Origin: Aquatica leii
Lineage: Eukaryota > Arthropoda > Insecta > Coleoptera > Lampyridae
DNA length: 64,000 bases
Assembly: GCA_035610365.1 (NCBI GenBank)
Contig: CM069433.1
Location: 55,108,487-55,172,486, forward strand
Reading direction: 5' to 3'
How positions within the stretch are numbered: the stretch's first letter is position 1; each line of letters opens with the position of its first letter. Made by a program: the position numbers and the translations under genes. Below the pieces are notes generated by a model that ran no database searches, had not been told where the DNA came from, and saw only the letters and a list, made by a program, of their open reading frames with translations. This document shows positions 1-11,839 of this stretch, piece after piece.

Positions 1-1
1 A

Positions 2-450
2 TTTGATAGGATTACACGCGACAAATGGGAAGAAATTACTGTAAATATAGACTTTCCAACAGTTGATAAACTTGCGGAGTTTTTAGAAGAAAGATGTAAA
101 ATACTAGGATCGCGATCGAATAAAGAATTGCAAGTTTACGGAAAAGGGTCAGGTAGTCAGATAGATAAACACAAATACAACAAAACGGTATTGCACCCCA
201 TGCGGTCATTTACCTCAGTTCAACAACCCTGCCCACATTGTAAAGGATTGCATAATTTGTACCAATGCATGAATTTTAGACTTAGACATCCAGTCTAAGT
301 TCGACGTAATAAATAAATTAAATTTATGTTTGAATTGTTTTCGTTCAAATCATCATGCCCGATATTGTAAAAGTAGAGGCTGCACAAAATGCAACCGTAG
401 ACATCACACATTATTGCACAAAAATACGGAATTACCTGAAACAACGCAAA
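2..450 (+). pseudogene. BEL gag C-terminus with zinc knuckles
   Basis: An open frame enters at base 2 and stops at 296-298. It ends in a cysteine/histidine motif (CPHC, then a later cysteine). A second, classic CX2CX4HX4C knuckle lies in another frame at 327-368, followed by further cysteine/histidine residues, so a frameshift separates the two knuckles. In BEL/Pao elements such knuckles sit at the end of gag and bind the element RNA during particle assembly. The protease follows in a third frame. The assignment rests on the knuckle spacing and the downstream pol order. Confidence 0.75.
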
Positions 451-1209
451 CTTTACAGGCCTACAAGTGTGAATGTATGGGAACCATCTATTGCTAGCGG
501 TAATTATTCTACTCAGTTATTTCACGGACAATGCAGCCAGGTCTTACTATCAACTGCCGTAATTGAAATCTTAGACAATCGAAAACAGCCAAAACAATGT
601 AGAGTATTACTGGACAGTGGGTCGCAGAGTAATTTCTTATCGGAATCTTTCAGTAAAATTTTAAACATCAAAATGCAGCCAGTAAATGTGCCAGTAATAG
701 GAATAGGCCACTGTAGTACAAATATTAACAAGAAAATAAAGACAATTATTAAATCCACAGTAAATAATTTTACAGCGGAATTGGATTTTCTAATTATACC
801 AATAATTTCTCAACAATTACCGGTGTTTGACGTTCAAAAAACACTAATTCAAATTCCAGCAAATATAAAACTTGCTGATCCACATTTCTACAAATCAGCT
901 CCCATTGACGGATTATTAGGAGCTGAATTATTTTGGCAACTAATTGCGGTTGGACAAATTAAATTGCCTTATCACAATAATTTCCAGTTTCCAATAACTC
1001 AATTAGTCTGGATATTACCAGCGCATCTTCAGTTTCAATCACAACTTTCAAGTTACGGCACCTCAGCATATTTATGTAACATTGAAGAAGATTTAAAAAC
1101 AACTATTTCGAAATTTTGGGAACTTGAGGAACCAACAAAAAATATTACACAATTATCAATAGAGGATCGACATTGTGAAGAACAGTATCTTAAAATTTAC
1201 CTGAAATGA
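355..1209 (+). pseudogene. BEL pol: retropepsin-like aspartic protease segment
   Basis: A 284-codon open stretch contains the retropepsin active-site motif LLDSGSQSNF, with the catalytic aspartate at 613-615. The downstream part, with DGLLGAELFW near residue 180, resembles the second half of such proteases, where a hydrophobic-hydrophobic-G motif is expected. In a live element the enzyme cuts the gag-pol polyprotein. The first methionine at 355 lies inside the zinc-knuckle region and is not a believable natural start, because the protein would be made as part of a polyprotein. The frame stops at 1207-1209, before the RT domain. Confidence 0.8.
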
Positions 1210-1228
1210 AAACGGACGTTTTGTAGTA

Positions 1229-2790
1229 CAGTTGCCATTTAAAAAAGATCCACGTGAATTAGGTGAATCTAAATCAATGGCCATGAATCGATTTTATTCC
1301 CTGGAGAGACGCTTAAACAAAGATATTGAACTAAAACGCAAATACAACGAGTTTATGAAGGAATACGAAGAATTAAATCATATGACGGAATTTACAGAAG
1401 GCCACAATGGAAAAGAAGGTTATTTTTTGCCTCACCATTGTGTAATAAAGGAAACAAGCAAAACAACCAAGTTACGTGTTGTTTTTGATGGATCTGCACA
1501 AAATCAACAAATAATTCATCATTGAATGATATTTTGCTAGCTGGACCCATCATACAAAGTGATCTTATTTCAATCATGTTGCGATTCCGAACATACAAAT
1601 ATGTTATTACGGCAGACATTGCCAAAATGTATAGACAGGTTCTGATTTCAGATGATGATAAGAATTAGCAAAAAATATTATGGAGATATAATGACAACGA
1701 AGCTATCAAGACTTACACATTAAATACGGTCACGTATGGTACTACCTCAGCGCCATATCTGGCCACTCGATGTTTAAAAGAACTTGCAGTTATGGCTAGG
1801 AAAAACAATCCCAGAGAAGCAAAATAATCAGAAAGAGACTTTTATGTGGACGATCTCATCACTGGAGCTGATTCATGGAATGAAATCATAGCAATACAAA
1901 GAAACGTAACCAACATTCTGCGTCAAGGATGTTTTGAACTTCGCAAATGGAGATCAAATAAAGAAGAAATCAAAACTGCAATACGCCAATCAGAGCAGTT
2001 TGACGCAATTATGAGTATAGACAATGATCAAACATCAAAAACATTAGGATTATTATGGAATTCAACAACGGATCATTTACTCTACTCTACAACCATAAGA
2101 TCTAATGTTAAGGTAACGAAAAGGAATATATTATCTGCAATTTCACAGCTATTTGACCCATTAGGATTAATCGGACCTGTCATTGTAAAGGCAAAACTGC
2201 TAATGCAAACATTATGGCAGCTTAAGTTAAATTGGGATGAATCGGTGCCAATGCATATATTTTCAGCGTGGAATGATTATTACAATCAATTGGATTTACT
2301 AACAAACTTACGACTAAATCGCAATGTATTAACACATGACATTGTTAAAAAAATTGAATTGCACGGATTTTGTGATTCTTCACAAGTGGCTTACGGTTGT
2401 TGTATATACATACGAACTACAGACAATTATAATAATCATGCAACGCATTTGTTATGTTCAAAATCTAGGGTAGCACCGTTAAAATCTACGTCTTTACCAC
2501 GTCTAGAGCTATGGAGTGCTCTCTACTTTTGTCGGAACTGCAGCATAAGGTCAAACAAGCTTTACAGATTAATTTCGACGGTGAATACTTATGGAGTGAT
2601 TCTACCATTTCATTGTCCTGGATTTCAACGTCAAATTCTTGGAAAACCTGTGTTGCAAATCGGGTTAGTCAAATTCAACAATTAACAGAAATATCAAACT
2701 GGAGACATGTCGGAACTAAGGATAATCCTGCTGATATAATTTCTCGAGGTGTGACACCAGCTGTTTTGCTGAATTCTAAGCTTTGGTGGA
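1229..2790 (+). pseudogene. BEL pol: reverse transcriptase and RNase H
   Basis: The RT begins with a segment rich in BEL-type motifs (LRVVFDGSAQ near 1470-1500; TADIAKMYRQV near 1610). It is interrupted by a deletion or frameshift after 1510, an in-frame TAG near 1668 and a TAA near 1827. The polymerase motif YVDD lies at 1843-1854 and is intact. RNase H follows, with its first acidic motif in HGFCDSSQ near 2365 and a later SDS motif near 2590. A frameshift near 2510 moves the RNase H tail into the frame that carries the integrase. This copy can no longer copy RNA to DNA. Confidence 0.85.
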
Positions 2791-4412
2791 ACGGACCTAA
2801 CTTCTTAATGTATGATTCAGAACATTGGCCTCAGCGAGTTATGGTGTCACAAGCTAACGAAGAAAGAAAGACTGTATCAACTTTTCTATCAACAAGAACG
2901 ACATCATTCGAATTGTTAACAAGATTTTCATCACTGGTACTGCTAAAACGTGTAACAGCGTATGTCATGCGTTTTCGTCGCAATTGTAAATTAAATGCTG
3001 CAAATCGGATGTATGGACCATTGTCAGTGGAAGAAATTCAAGGTGCAACTGTCAAAATTTTGAAATTATGCCAAGAGGAGAATTTTGGTGAAGAAGTTTT
3101 GTCATTAACAAGAACGAATACTGTACATAAAAAAAGTAAATTGCTATCATTAAATCCGTTCATGGATGTAAATGGTTTGATTCGTGTGGGAGGACGCATA
3201 ACTGAAGCCAATGTGCCATTTGAACAGCGTCACCCAATAATACTGCCTAGTCATCACGTGCTAACAACAAAAATTATTTACTATGAACATCTGAAGCTTC
3301 TTCACGGTGGAACTCAGTTAACACTAGCTACGATAAGAACACAGTACTGGCCAATAGGAGGGCGAAATACTATAAAAAGGGTATTACGGAATTGTATCCG
3401 ATGTTGTCGAGCAAAACCAAAATTGATAGAGCATGTGATGGGAAATTTACCACAACACAGAGTCCAAATAGCACGACCATTTAGTAATTGTGGAGTTGAC
3501 TATTGTGGACCATTCAGACTGTATCAGAAACGAAGACGAGGAGTTGTTCCTCAGAAGGGATACCTGGCTATTTTTGTTTGTTTTGCCACAAAGGCATGTC
3601 ATTTAGAATTGGTTATTGATTTAAGCCCGGAATGTTTTATAAATGCATTTAAGCGTTTTGTGGCACGGCGAGGAAATGTGTTAAATTTATACTCAGACAA
3701 TGCCACCATTTTGTAGGTGTTAAAAACGAATGGGAAAAAATATCCAAGGCATTGCATTCTTCCGAATATAAAGAACTATTTCAACATGTTTTGATCGAGT
3801 GTAATACACGTCGGCACTTTATACCTCCACGTTCTCCGCACTCTGGCGGTTTGTGGGAGGCAGCTGTTAAGACAGCAAAACATCACCTAAAAAGAGTCGT
3901 GGGAAATAATGCGCTTACTTATAAAGAAATGTTAACACTAGTTACACAAATAGAGGCATGTTTAAATTCCCGTCCTTTAGTTCCTATCTCTTCCGATCCT
4001 AATGATTACACTGCTTTAACGCCTGGTCATTTTTTGATTGGAGAATCATTAAAGGCTAACTCCGAATTGAATGTTGTGAATACAAGTATACATTTATTAT
4101 CGTATTGGAAACGTATTCAACATATGCTAAGGGGATTTTGGAACCGTTGGTCGAGAGATTATCTTTCACAACTCCAGCAGCGCAAAAAATGGTCCAGGCC
4201 AAGACATTAAAGAAGGATCAATGGTACTTCTAAGAGACGACCAACTTCCTACGCTAAATTGGAAATTAGGAAGAATTATCAAACTTCATCACGGAACAGA
4301 TAACGTCGCCCGAGTAGCATCAGTTCGCACTGCAAGAGGTATAGTTAAGGTATCAATGCGGAACTTAGCATTGCTACCAGTGGTAACTGAAGAATGTAAG
4401 GTGCAAGTGTAG
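2790..4412 (+). pseudogene. BEL pol: integrase with zinc-binding N-terminus and C-terminal domain
   Basis: An HHCC-type zinc-binding segment lies at about 3255-3410 (histidines near HHVL and LLHGG, cysteines in CIRCC). The catalytic core shows GVDYCGPF near 3495 (first Asp) and a second Asp in YSDNAT near 3697, just before a stop at 3714-3716. After a frame change the GGLWE motif near 3847 carries the catalytic Glu. The final part (about 4221-4412, starting VLLRDDQLP) matches the domain that follows BEL integrases. It is separated by another frameshift near 4208. All three acidic residues remain, but in different frames. Confidence 0.85.
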
Positions 4413-4479
4413 TTTTGAGTGTTACAATAGTGTAGTTCATGATATAGGTTACAGCGTAATCGCTTGAAGGCATATGCTT

Positions 4480-4493
4480 CAAGGGGGGCGGAA
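4480..4493 (+). other. Polypurine tract of BEL element
   Basis: A purine run (AAGGGGGGCGGAA, one pyrimidine) lies directly before the LTR start TGTTGAG. It is the expected primer site for plus-strand synthesis. Confidence 0.8.
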
Positions 4494-4931
4494 TGTTGAG
4501 ACTTCTGTGAATGTTTTTATTATAGTTTAGTTAGAATTAAATTTAGTAGAATTATTTTACTTTATTCTTGTTATACGCATTAGTTTTAGTCATTGGTTTT
4601 TAGGAATTGCTGATGCACCTTTTAGGTTTTAAGAACTTGTAAGGCACGTCATCAGGATTTGTATTTCTTAGTAAATTCTGATGCATTTGTTAACTGTAAC
4701 TTCAAATATGTGTGCTCTTGTTATTGGCTAATTTTGAAATAAGAGGGTGTATCTACCCTACCAAAATTTATTCGTATAAATAAGTAATTTAGGAAAAGAA
4801 CGATGAGTAGTAAAGAAACGATGTAGTAACCAAGAAGATAAATATACTTATGTAAACAATTAATTGAAATAAAGCTACAATTAACAATTTAATTTCGCTT
4901 TATCACACTTAAAAAAGCTTAAGTGTCAACA
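4494..4931 (+). repeat. BEL 3' LTR, 438 bp
   Basis: The LTR starts TGTTGA and ends TCAACA, a perfect 6-bp inverted terminus. It has an AATAAA signal near 4868 and follows a polypurine tract. The 5' LTR is not in the window, so identity between LTRs, and hence age, cannot be judged. The base after the LTR begins transposase coding sequence. Confidence 0.85.
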
Positions 4932-6460
4932 GCTATGATGTCAGATTTAAACTCCAGCTATCTTTAAATAAATGTGAAAAGCTGGAGAAGAGGTTTCGAG
5001 ATAATCTACCAGGTTTAGACTGGGTTAAGTCATATATGTTAAGGCATCCAAATTTAACAGTCAAATTAGCTTAAAACAGTAAAAGAGTTAGATCTTTAGT
5101 AGCTTACGAAGTCGTTGAAAATTATTTTAAAGAACTAAAAGAAACTAAAAGATATTCCTTCTACAAGTATAGTTAACTACGACGAAACGAATTTTGCTGA
5201 TGACCCTAGAACAATAAAAGTTGTAGTAAAGCGAGGAGTGAAGCATGCTCACCGAATACTGGACAAAACTAAAAGCAGTACAAGTGTAATGTTTGCTGTC
5301 TCAGCCGATGGAAGTTTACTACCACTTTATGTGGTGTATAAACACTTGTACCTAGGATGGACTGAAGGTGGATTTGAAGGTTCTAGATATAACCGTACAG
5401 TAAGTGCATGGTTTGATTCGTATACTTTTGAAGATTAGTTTCTGACGATCATCTTGCCGTACATGCGAAATTTGCCAGGTCAAAAGGTGCTAATAGGTGA
5501 CAACTTGTGTAGGCATTTAACGGTGAGTGTCATTGAACAATGTAAACAAAATAATATTAAATTTGTTCTCCTACCGCCAAATTCGACGCACCTACTTCAA
5601 CTATTATATGTGACATACTTCCGCCCGTTTAAACGTGCGTGGCGTGAAGTCCTGAAAAAATTTAAACTTAAAAATAAAGGTGTTTTGTCTAAAACTATGT
5701 TTCCTAGGTTATTAAATCAAACTATAGACAAAGTTAAAACAAAATCATCAGCTAATATACAAGCAGGTTTTAAAGCTTGCGGTATGGTGCCATGTGAATC
5801 AAATATAGTTTTAAAAAAATAGCTTTCTAACAGCTCTCAGCTGAAGCTTAAAGAACAATAGAAAAAAATTGAACTGATACCGTTGTAACATTTCTAAGGT
5901 GACTTGCGAACTGGAGAAACACAGGCACTAAAAAGAGGAAAAAAATGAGTGTAGTTGCCGGTAAAAGTATTAATACAGCTGATGTTCTACCGATTATCAC
6001 AGAAGCAGTGGTAAATGATCTTGATGTAACTGAAGATTCCGCAGAAAATGTGCAAATACAAGAGGGCAAAGACCTAGAGGAACATGTTGAAGAAGAAAAC
6101 CACGCTATTTCTGTTGAAGCGAATAAAGAAAATTATTCCCCAAATTATGAAAACAAGCCAACGACGTCAAGAAACGACAGCCAAGATGTTCATGTGGAAA
6201 ATTTCGTAATTGTTAAATTTAATACCAACAAGAACGATCGACTGTATATCTGCAAAATAGATTCTGAAACTTCCAACAAATATACAGTAAATTCTTTAAG
6301 AAAAAAAAAGGTTTAAAACAAATAGTTTTTATATACCCTAATGTTTCTCATGTCACCACAATATTAAAAGGCCAAGTGGTAAAAAAAGTTCTAGATCATT
6401 CTGACAGAAAGGGACAATTCATTTTCAGTAATATCGCAGATTATTTCTTTTTGGAATAGT
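4932..6460 (+). pseudogene. pogo-like DDE transposase, interrupted by BEL; C-terminal two thirds
   Basis: The sequence reads directly on from the BEL LTR. It opens with the end of a CENP-B-type DNA-binding region (DNLPGLDWVKSY near 5005), then the DDE core: YDETNF (first Asp 5181-5183), RGVKH, SSTSVMFA, ARYNR-like and GDNLCRH (second Asp 5499-5501). The third acid of the usual LQPLDV motif is tyrosine here (5607-5609), so the catalytic triad is broken. Stops at 5076 and 5436 add to the damage. After 5822 comes an acidic tail and a small C-terminal domain (VENFVIVKF near 6198; FIYPNVSH near 6328; ending near 6458), typical of this insect pogo/jerky-like group. The N-terminus should lie left of the BEL element, outside the window. 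Confidence 0.8.
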
Positions 6461-6859
6461 TTTAATGATAAACAGTGTTTTTTATTTTACGAATTTTTTG
6501 AGAGGTTGTATTTCAGTTGATTAAAGATGATATTAAGCATTTTTTTTTCTTTTCGGATACCCCTTTTGACGGTACTTCAGGTAATACTATCGACCCATGT
6601 TTCCTCAATTTTTTTCAATACGTTTGAATCTCGATCCGAATCTAGGTAATTGTGCCCTACTTCTAAAAGTTTATGATCGATTATTTTTACTATTCCTTTC
6701 AAAATAATATATTGATACAAACATATGACTAAAAAATTTTTGTTTCGGCCTGCACATGAATCTGTCTATATGACCAAATGAAAAATAATGTTGTTTTGAT
6801 ATCGAAAATTAAATTCTACGAATGTTAATAACGCACTACATATTTCAGAGCTTCCATGG
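6461..6859. other. AT-rich stretch, no gene seen
   Basis: This stretch should contain the 3' untranslated end and right terminal repeat of the pogo-like element, but I cannot define either. No open frame of interest is present. Confidence 0.5.
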
Positions 6860-7530
6860 TTAACAGTGAAAAACGTCTTTTTTTCTTATTTTCGAGATTG
6901 AATGGATTCTTAAATTGTATATCCACACTTGACGCAAATAAAAGACTTTGGATGTTGTAAGTTTTGCTAGAGGCAATTTTTGCTGTAAGTCGATAGTTTT
7001 TCCCAAAACATCTGTCTGCACGTTGAAGAGAGAAAGCAGCATCAGTTAAATTCTATTGAAAAAATTTTAGCAATGTACAGTACTTGACAAAATATTGTTG
7101 GGGCATATTACTTTCTTGACATAACTGGCGATACAGATTATACATTTAAAACAATTTTTTTTCCTTGCTTAACTGTGACACCTGCTTTTAAACTGTTTGG
7201 TAAATATTTAACTTTTTTTCCAATTTGGAAAATAAAAGAGAAAGCTTTTTTGCAAACTGAAATTATCAATGTGTACAAAATAATTGAAGGTTTTTGACTA
7301 GTTACGGTTGGCTTTCACTTGTGACTTTACTGGAGCTTTTCTAGTAATGCTCTTAAACAGGTAAATATTTTTTGCATTTATATCTAATTTAGAATAAGTT
7401 GAAAATAACTTTGTTCTCTGTTCTATGTTAAGTCTCTTGCTGCATTTTTTTACATAAGATATTACATCACATGCCCAAATTGACTTCTATCCCTCAAATA
7501 CTATCTCCTTTTTGATTGTCATAATTTAGC
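6860..7530 (-). pseudogene. Decayed transposase-like relic (FDLQQ-type multicopy family)
   Basis: Read on the minus strand, pieces in different frames line up with a multicopy arthropod protein family of presumed transposase nature. From right to left they are a lysine/cysteine segment with KKCSKRLNIEQRTKLF (about 7410-7460) and a later block QTDVLGKTIDLQQKLPLAK followed by FYLRQVWIYNLRIH (about 6890-7030). That block is the hallmark of the family, usually read as (F/M)DLQ...F Y.RQLW.YN..IH. Many stops and shifts separate the pieces. I recognise the motifs but do not know an accepted family name. A similar-looking basic segment may continue to about 7810. Confidence 0.5.
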
Positions 7531-7850
7531 CCTCTTTCTCTTGCAATCGCAGCCCTTCTTTTTTTCTACAATTTCGGATTTGCACAATTTTTTCTTACCA
7601 TTTTGTCAACTGGTGGAAATAATGTTTCTTTAGCTTTTCCATTTTGTCTGAATTAATGTTTGGCTCAAAGTTTCTTCTTTCTTCTTCAGAGTACTTACCT
7701 TCTTCATTGGCGAACATTTACAGAAAATTAAACACATACCTTCTTCATTCACCTTGTAACTGCTTTGTTTGTGACAATAATAAGAAAGATAATGGTAAAA
7801 AAAGATATACACTTAGCACTATTATTCATACAAAATACTTACTTTTTTAG

Positions 7851-9723
7851 AGAATGTTGGTTGTCCTCTTCATCCACGTGACCCTTTAATTATCGTTGAC
7901 ATTCCAATCCATTCAGCAACTTGTAAAAGATACAATGTTATAATAACGAAAGTTTGCTCTTGAGAAATGTTCCATCAATTGATCGATGCAATTTTGATGA
8001 AAATACGAACACACGAACTTTGTGATTAGTTATAACAATTATTTACAAGATGCGAACGATACATGTGAACGATTTATTCCGTATTATCGTGCCGGTGTGT
8101 CACTGAGCTACTACCCCTTTGTTTTCAACTCAGGCGGTAAAAAAATTTTTTTGAACACGTGTTAAAAATTAAACTAAGGGGTATGACATAAGCGTAAAAG
8201 ACATTTAAACTAATATGTCTTTAACAAAATTAATGAAGTCCTTATACTTTAATGAATACTAATAAAAAATTTGAAATTTCTAGTGTAGAAATTGCACAAG
8301 AAAATAAAAACAAATAGAGCAGAAAGAAGCTTGGCCGAAAAGAAACTTGAGTTTGCTAGAGATGGTACAACTATCAAAACGTGGTTAACAAAAATAGAAA
8401 TGTATGGAAACTTACACCGTTGAGATGATATTGCAAACAATTTTTTTGCGGTATTTATATTTACAAATGTGGCAAAAGAAAATAGCAAAATGGTAAGATG
8501 CAAAACGTATTGGAGTCTGTACATTTTGAAATACTTGGGAGATTGTACAATTTGAGATATACTGGTCAAAAGATATTGTTTGTTTTGAAACTACGTTTAA
8601 TAATATACCGTAAAAATCTATCTAATTTTTCGTCAAAATTGGAGATTGGACTTTTTGAAACTAGACCCCTCATTTACATATTGTTATTAATTTAATTTGT
8701 TAAAATTATATAATAACGTTGAAAAATATCCATTACTTTATGATGACCTCATACAACTACTAGCATATATGTACCTCCAACCGTCGGGTTTACGCACAGT
8801 ATAATGCTTTCAGATCCAGTTTGTTCCAAATATTTTTCTTGCGCTAGCTACCATGAGTTGATTTGAGTGAACGAATTTTTAGCGCTAAAATTTAAATTTT
8901 AAATTAATTTTAATGCAAAGCGTCAGCGCCATTATCTTACCAGATGCTATATTTTTTTAGTCAATTTTATGTTATTTATTCAATAACAACTGAAATTATG
9001 CAATACCTTTAAAATAAACTAGTTTTTTTAAATTTTTTAAATTCAGCAAAAGTAACTATATATTCCATGGAAAGCAAAGAATTACAAACCTAAAAATGAT
9101 TCGCCTTCTTTATTAGATGGCATTTACGCTGCTCATGTAAAATTTTTATTATATCGTTTAACTAACTACTAACAAAAACAATGAACGTATAACATTATCC
9201 ACTATTCATAAAATATACAGAATTATAAGTTAACTACTAATATATTCAGGCGCGTAAGAACTGCGGGGGCCATGGAGGCCTTTAGCTCCCACAAAAAAAT
9301 GACGAATTTTTGTATTCGCAACGAAAGTATTATTTTTAGTCTTTCGTTTCGCATGTAAACGAAACATCTTTTTAAATAAAAATTTATTTTTAACCGATGG
9401 TTCTATAGTTTAGTTGCTGCTTCAAAAAATACATGTTTAAATAAAGTAAGTAGATCCAAAAGTAGTTTTTTTTCTTCACAGGTCACAATCATTGATTCGA
9501 AATACCTATTTTAGAAAAAATTGCGAGCAAAAAACTGATCATTTAAAATTTTATTTATTTTACCCGTATTACCTCCAGATGGTCTTAGAACGCGTTTTGA
9601 TTGGCCACGCCCCCTTTCAATAAAAAAAGTTGCGCTTCGCTTGCTTGGTGTCTAATCCGCCGTCTTTGCCTTACGCATCATAGCATTTAGACGACAAACT
9701 TTATTGCGTGTACGTCTACATAC
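7851..9723. other. No gene recognised; AT-rich DNA
   Basis: No protein motif is convincing. A short inverted pair, TACCCCTTT at 8111-8119 and AAGGGGTA at 8175-8182, is present. A weak retroelement-like peptide (NNFFAVFIFTN near 8437-8470) is too short to assign. Confidence 0.5.
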
Positions 9724-11600
9724 GTGAAATTAATAAATATTGTGTCTATTATCGATGCCGAACTGCTTAGAGGTATATCTGTTGCATTCGTTGTAATAGA
9801 AAAAAAACGTAAGAGAAGATGGCAAGCCAGGGAGTTCTTGAAAGAAAAATGTAACGGGTCATTTTTGGAAAAACGGTGTTTTAGATGGTGGTTTGTTTTT
9901 CCAAAATTTTACAAGAATGTCTTTAACGGATTTTGAAGAATTACTGCTCTATATATCAGCAAAAAAGATACTAACATGAGAGACGCCATTTCAGCAAAAG
10001 TAAGACTTGCAATTTGTTTGAGGTTATTATCATCAGCTTAATGTTAACGTTTAAGATCTCTGATTCATAATTTCACTTATTGTACCTGAAGTGTGCAAAG
10101 CGATAAATACGGTTTTAAAAGGTCATGTCAAGGTAAGGAAATAAACAAATAAGCTATTGAAACTAAATTTTGTTTATAGGTACAGAAAAGTACTACTTAA
10201 ATAGTGATTTTTATTCATTCAAACCACGTGATCTAGTAGATACATTTTGGTTAGTGATTTCATTTTTGAAAATGTGTTGCATTAGTGAGATTAATGACAT
10301 ATTTAATATTTACATGACATTTTTGTCAGCGGCGTTTCTAGCTTATTGTTTGCATTTATTTATTTTTTGTACGGTTACTTAAGCAAAGTTTTGTTCAGAG
10401 CTAAGCTGGCTTTTCCAAGAAATTAATTCAGGAAAATGATTTTCTGTAATTCATTATTTTTAATTGAAAGCAAGAACCCTGCATATATCAGTTAAAATAA
10501 CTCCTATAAATTTAACAAATGTTTATTTTTATGTTATTGCCAACCTATGAATTGAGTGTTGCTTATGTTACAGGTCACGTAGTTTGAATATAAAAAATCA
10601 CTCTTTACATTATTATACTTATAAGAAACTAAAATAGGTATTGCAAATAAAACTATCAAAAATTATAAAAATTATGTTTGAAATTGTATCAAGTCGCTTA
10701 TGTGTAAACCAGATTCTGTCTCTTGAAGTAATGCAGTACTGTATGAATTAACAATACTAGAGTGCGGCCTTAAGAATTCTGGCGTTTTAATTTGTGTATA
10801 ACCAGAATTTTGATTAGTAATTAGACGTAGGGAAATTAGTGGTGATACAATAGGATTATTTGCGTTGAAATTTGTGGTTTAACCATCTAAGATTTTCATT
10901 TCCATGTCAAATATTATTGTATTTATTTCGAACTGGACAATTGATTGTAGGCGCAGATTATTAAGTTTTCTTAACTTCCACGCAATAACTTCTCCAAAGT
11001 GTAAAAACTCGTCTCGCATGTTTAACTTATCTCTGGCTTCTATTTTTTTTGTTTCCGACTATTTGTACTTGATAATATAAGTATTTGAAATTTTTTTCTT
11101 GTTTTAGGTTCCTTCAACCGTAGGTGAATGGCTTCAAAATCCTAAAGATTTTGAGGATCAATGGAATTTTTCTCACTGCATTGGTTTTATTGCAACGCTC
11201 ATCTAATAGTGACAGTTCTTTTTATAATTGTAAAGGAACATCCAGCATTATTTTAATGGCTATTGTTAATGCAAATTACAATTTTGTATATGTTCATGCT
11301 GGATGTCAGAGACGACTGTCAGACGAAGGAGTTTTTCGTAATACATCGTTCTACAAAAAATTAATTAATGATACATTAAATCTACCAAAAACAAAAACTC
11401 TTAAGTGCAGAAACGTGCAAATGCCGTGCGTATTGGTTGCAGACGATGCGTTTGTTTTATCGATGGATGTAATGAAACCTTTTCCTATTGATATTCCAAA
11501 AGGATCTCCAAGAGGAATATTTAACTACAGACTACAAACAGAAAATAAATTTGGAATTTTATCGGCTTTAGGATATTTAGAAAACATATACTAGTTAAAC
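9724..11600 (+). pseudogene. PIF/Harbinger transposase, two exons, decayed
   Basis: The first exon (about 9724-10132) carries a basic N-terminus (KKRKRRWQAREF), then DFEELLLY and, after a frameshift, SKKDTNMRDAIS, the N-terminal hallmark of Harbinger nucleases. It ends at CATGTCAAG followed by GTAAGG. The second exon starts at 11108 after a TTTTAG acceptor and reads VPSTVGEWL, exactly the expected continuation, so the intron is 10133-11107. Exon 2 retains the SSFYNCKGT, GVFRNTSFYKKL and ADDAF motifs (second Asp) and an ENKFG motif with the final Glu. The block that should hold the first Asp (AIDGKH-type) is missing after HCIG near 11184, and the C-terminus fails after 11594. It would have cut DNA together with a Myb/MADF partner. 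Confidence 0.8.
10133..11107 (+). other. Intron of Harbinger transposase gene
   Basis: The 975-bp intron has a GTAAGG donor and a pyrimidine-rich TTTTAG acceptor. Splicing joins lysine directly to VPST in the conserved reading. No other element is recognisable inside. Confidence 0.65.
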
Positions 11601-11839
11601 CAGATACTGCAGAAACACTTCCTTAACCTGCGTTCACTTACATCATTTTTCTGCCTTAAAAGGAAAGTATTTACCGTTTGGAACATTTAACAATGAGGAT
11701 GAATTACCTTAAATTAGTAAGAGATGAATTTATGAATTATTTTGTATCAAAAAAAGGCACACTGCCATCATGGCAGAATAAATTTGCAAACTAATTCACG
11801 TAATTTGATAACGTATTAGGAGTATGTAATTTTAAGAAA

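Larger units (their letters stand above)
1..4931 (+). mobile_element. BEL/Pao LTR retrotransposon, decayed, 5' end outside window
   Basis: Remnants appear in the order gag zinc knuckles, aspartic protease, reverse transcriptase, RNase H, integrase, a C-terminal integrase-associated domain, a polypurine tract and a 3' LTR. This order and the YVDD RT motif are those of BEL/Pao elements. The reading frame is cut by several frameshifts and stops, so this copy cannot make its polyprotein. The 5' LTR and most of gag lie left of the window. The sequence directly right of the LTR is coding sequence of a pogo-like transposase, so the element appears to have inserted into that older element. Confidence 0.9.

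Noticed and set aside
8111-8182. TACCCCTTT / AAGGGGTA inverted pair as transposon ends
   Set aside because: Arms are under 10 bp with a 55-bp spacer, and no duplication or repeat partner supports it.
8249-8569. 106-codon minus-strand frame with hydrophobic residues
   Set aside because: The hydrophobicity follows from AT-rich codons; there is no start context, conserved motif or neighbour that supports a gene.
9270-9290. Similarity of GGCCATGGAGGCCTTT to 45004-45020
   Set aside because: The match is too short and no homology extends into the flanks.
9600-9690. GCTTCGCTTGCTTG as left terminal repeat of Harbinger A
   Set aside because: It resembles the GCTTGCTGCTTGCG sequence near 12300 only loosely, and no 3-bp duplication could be fixed.
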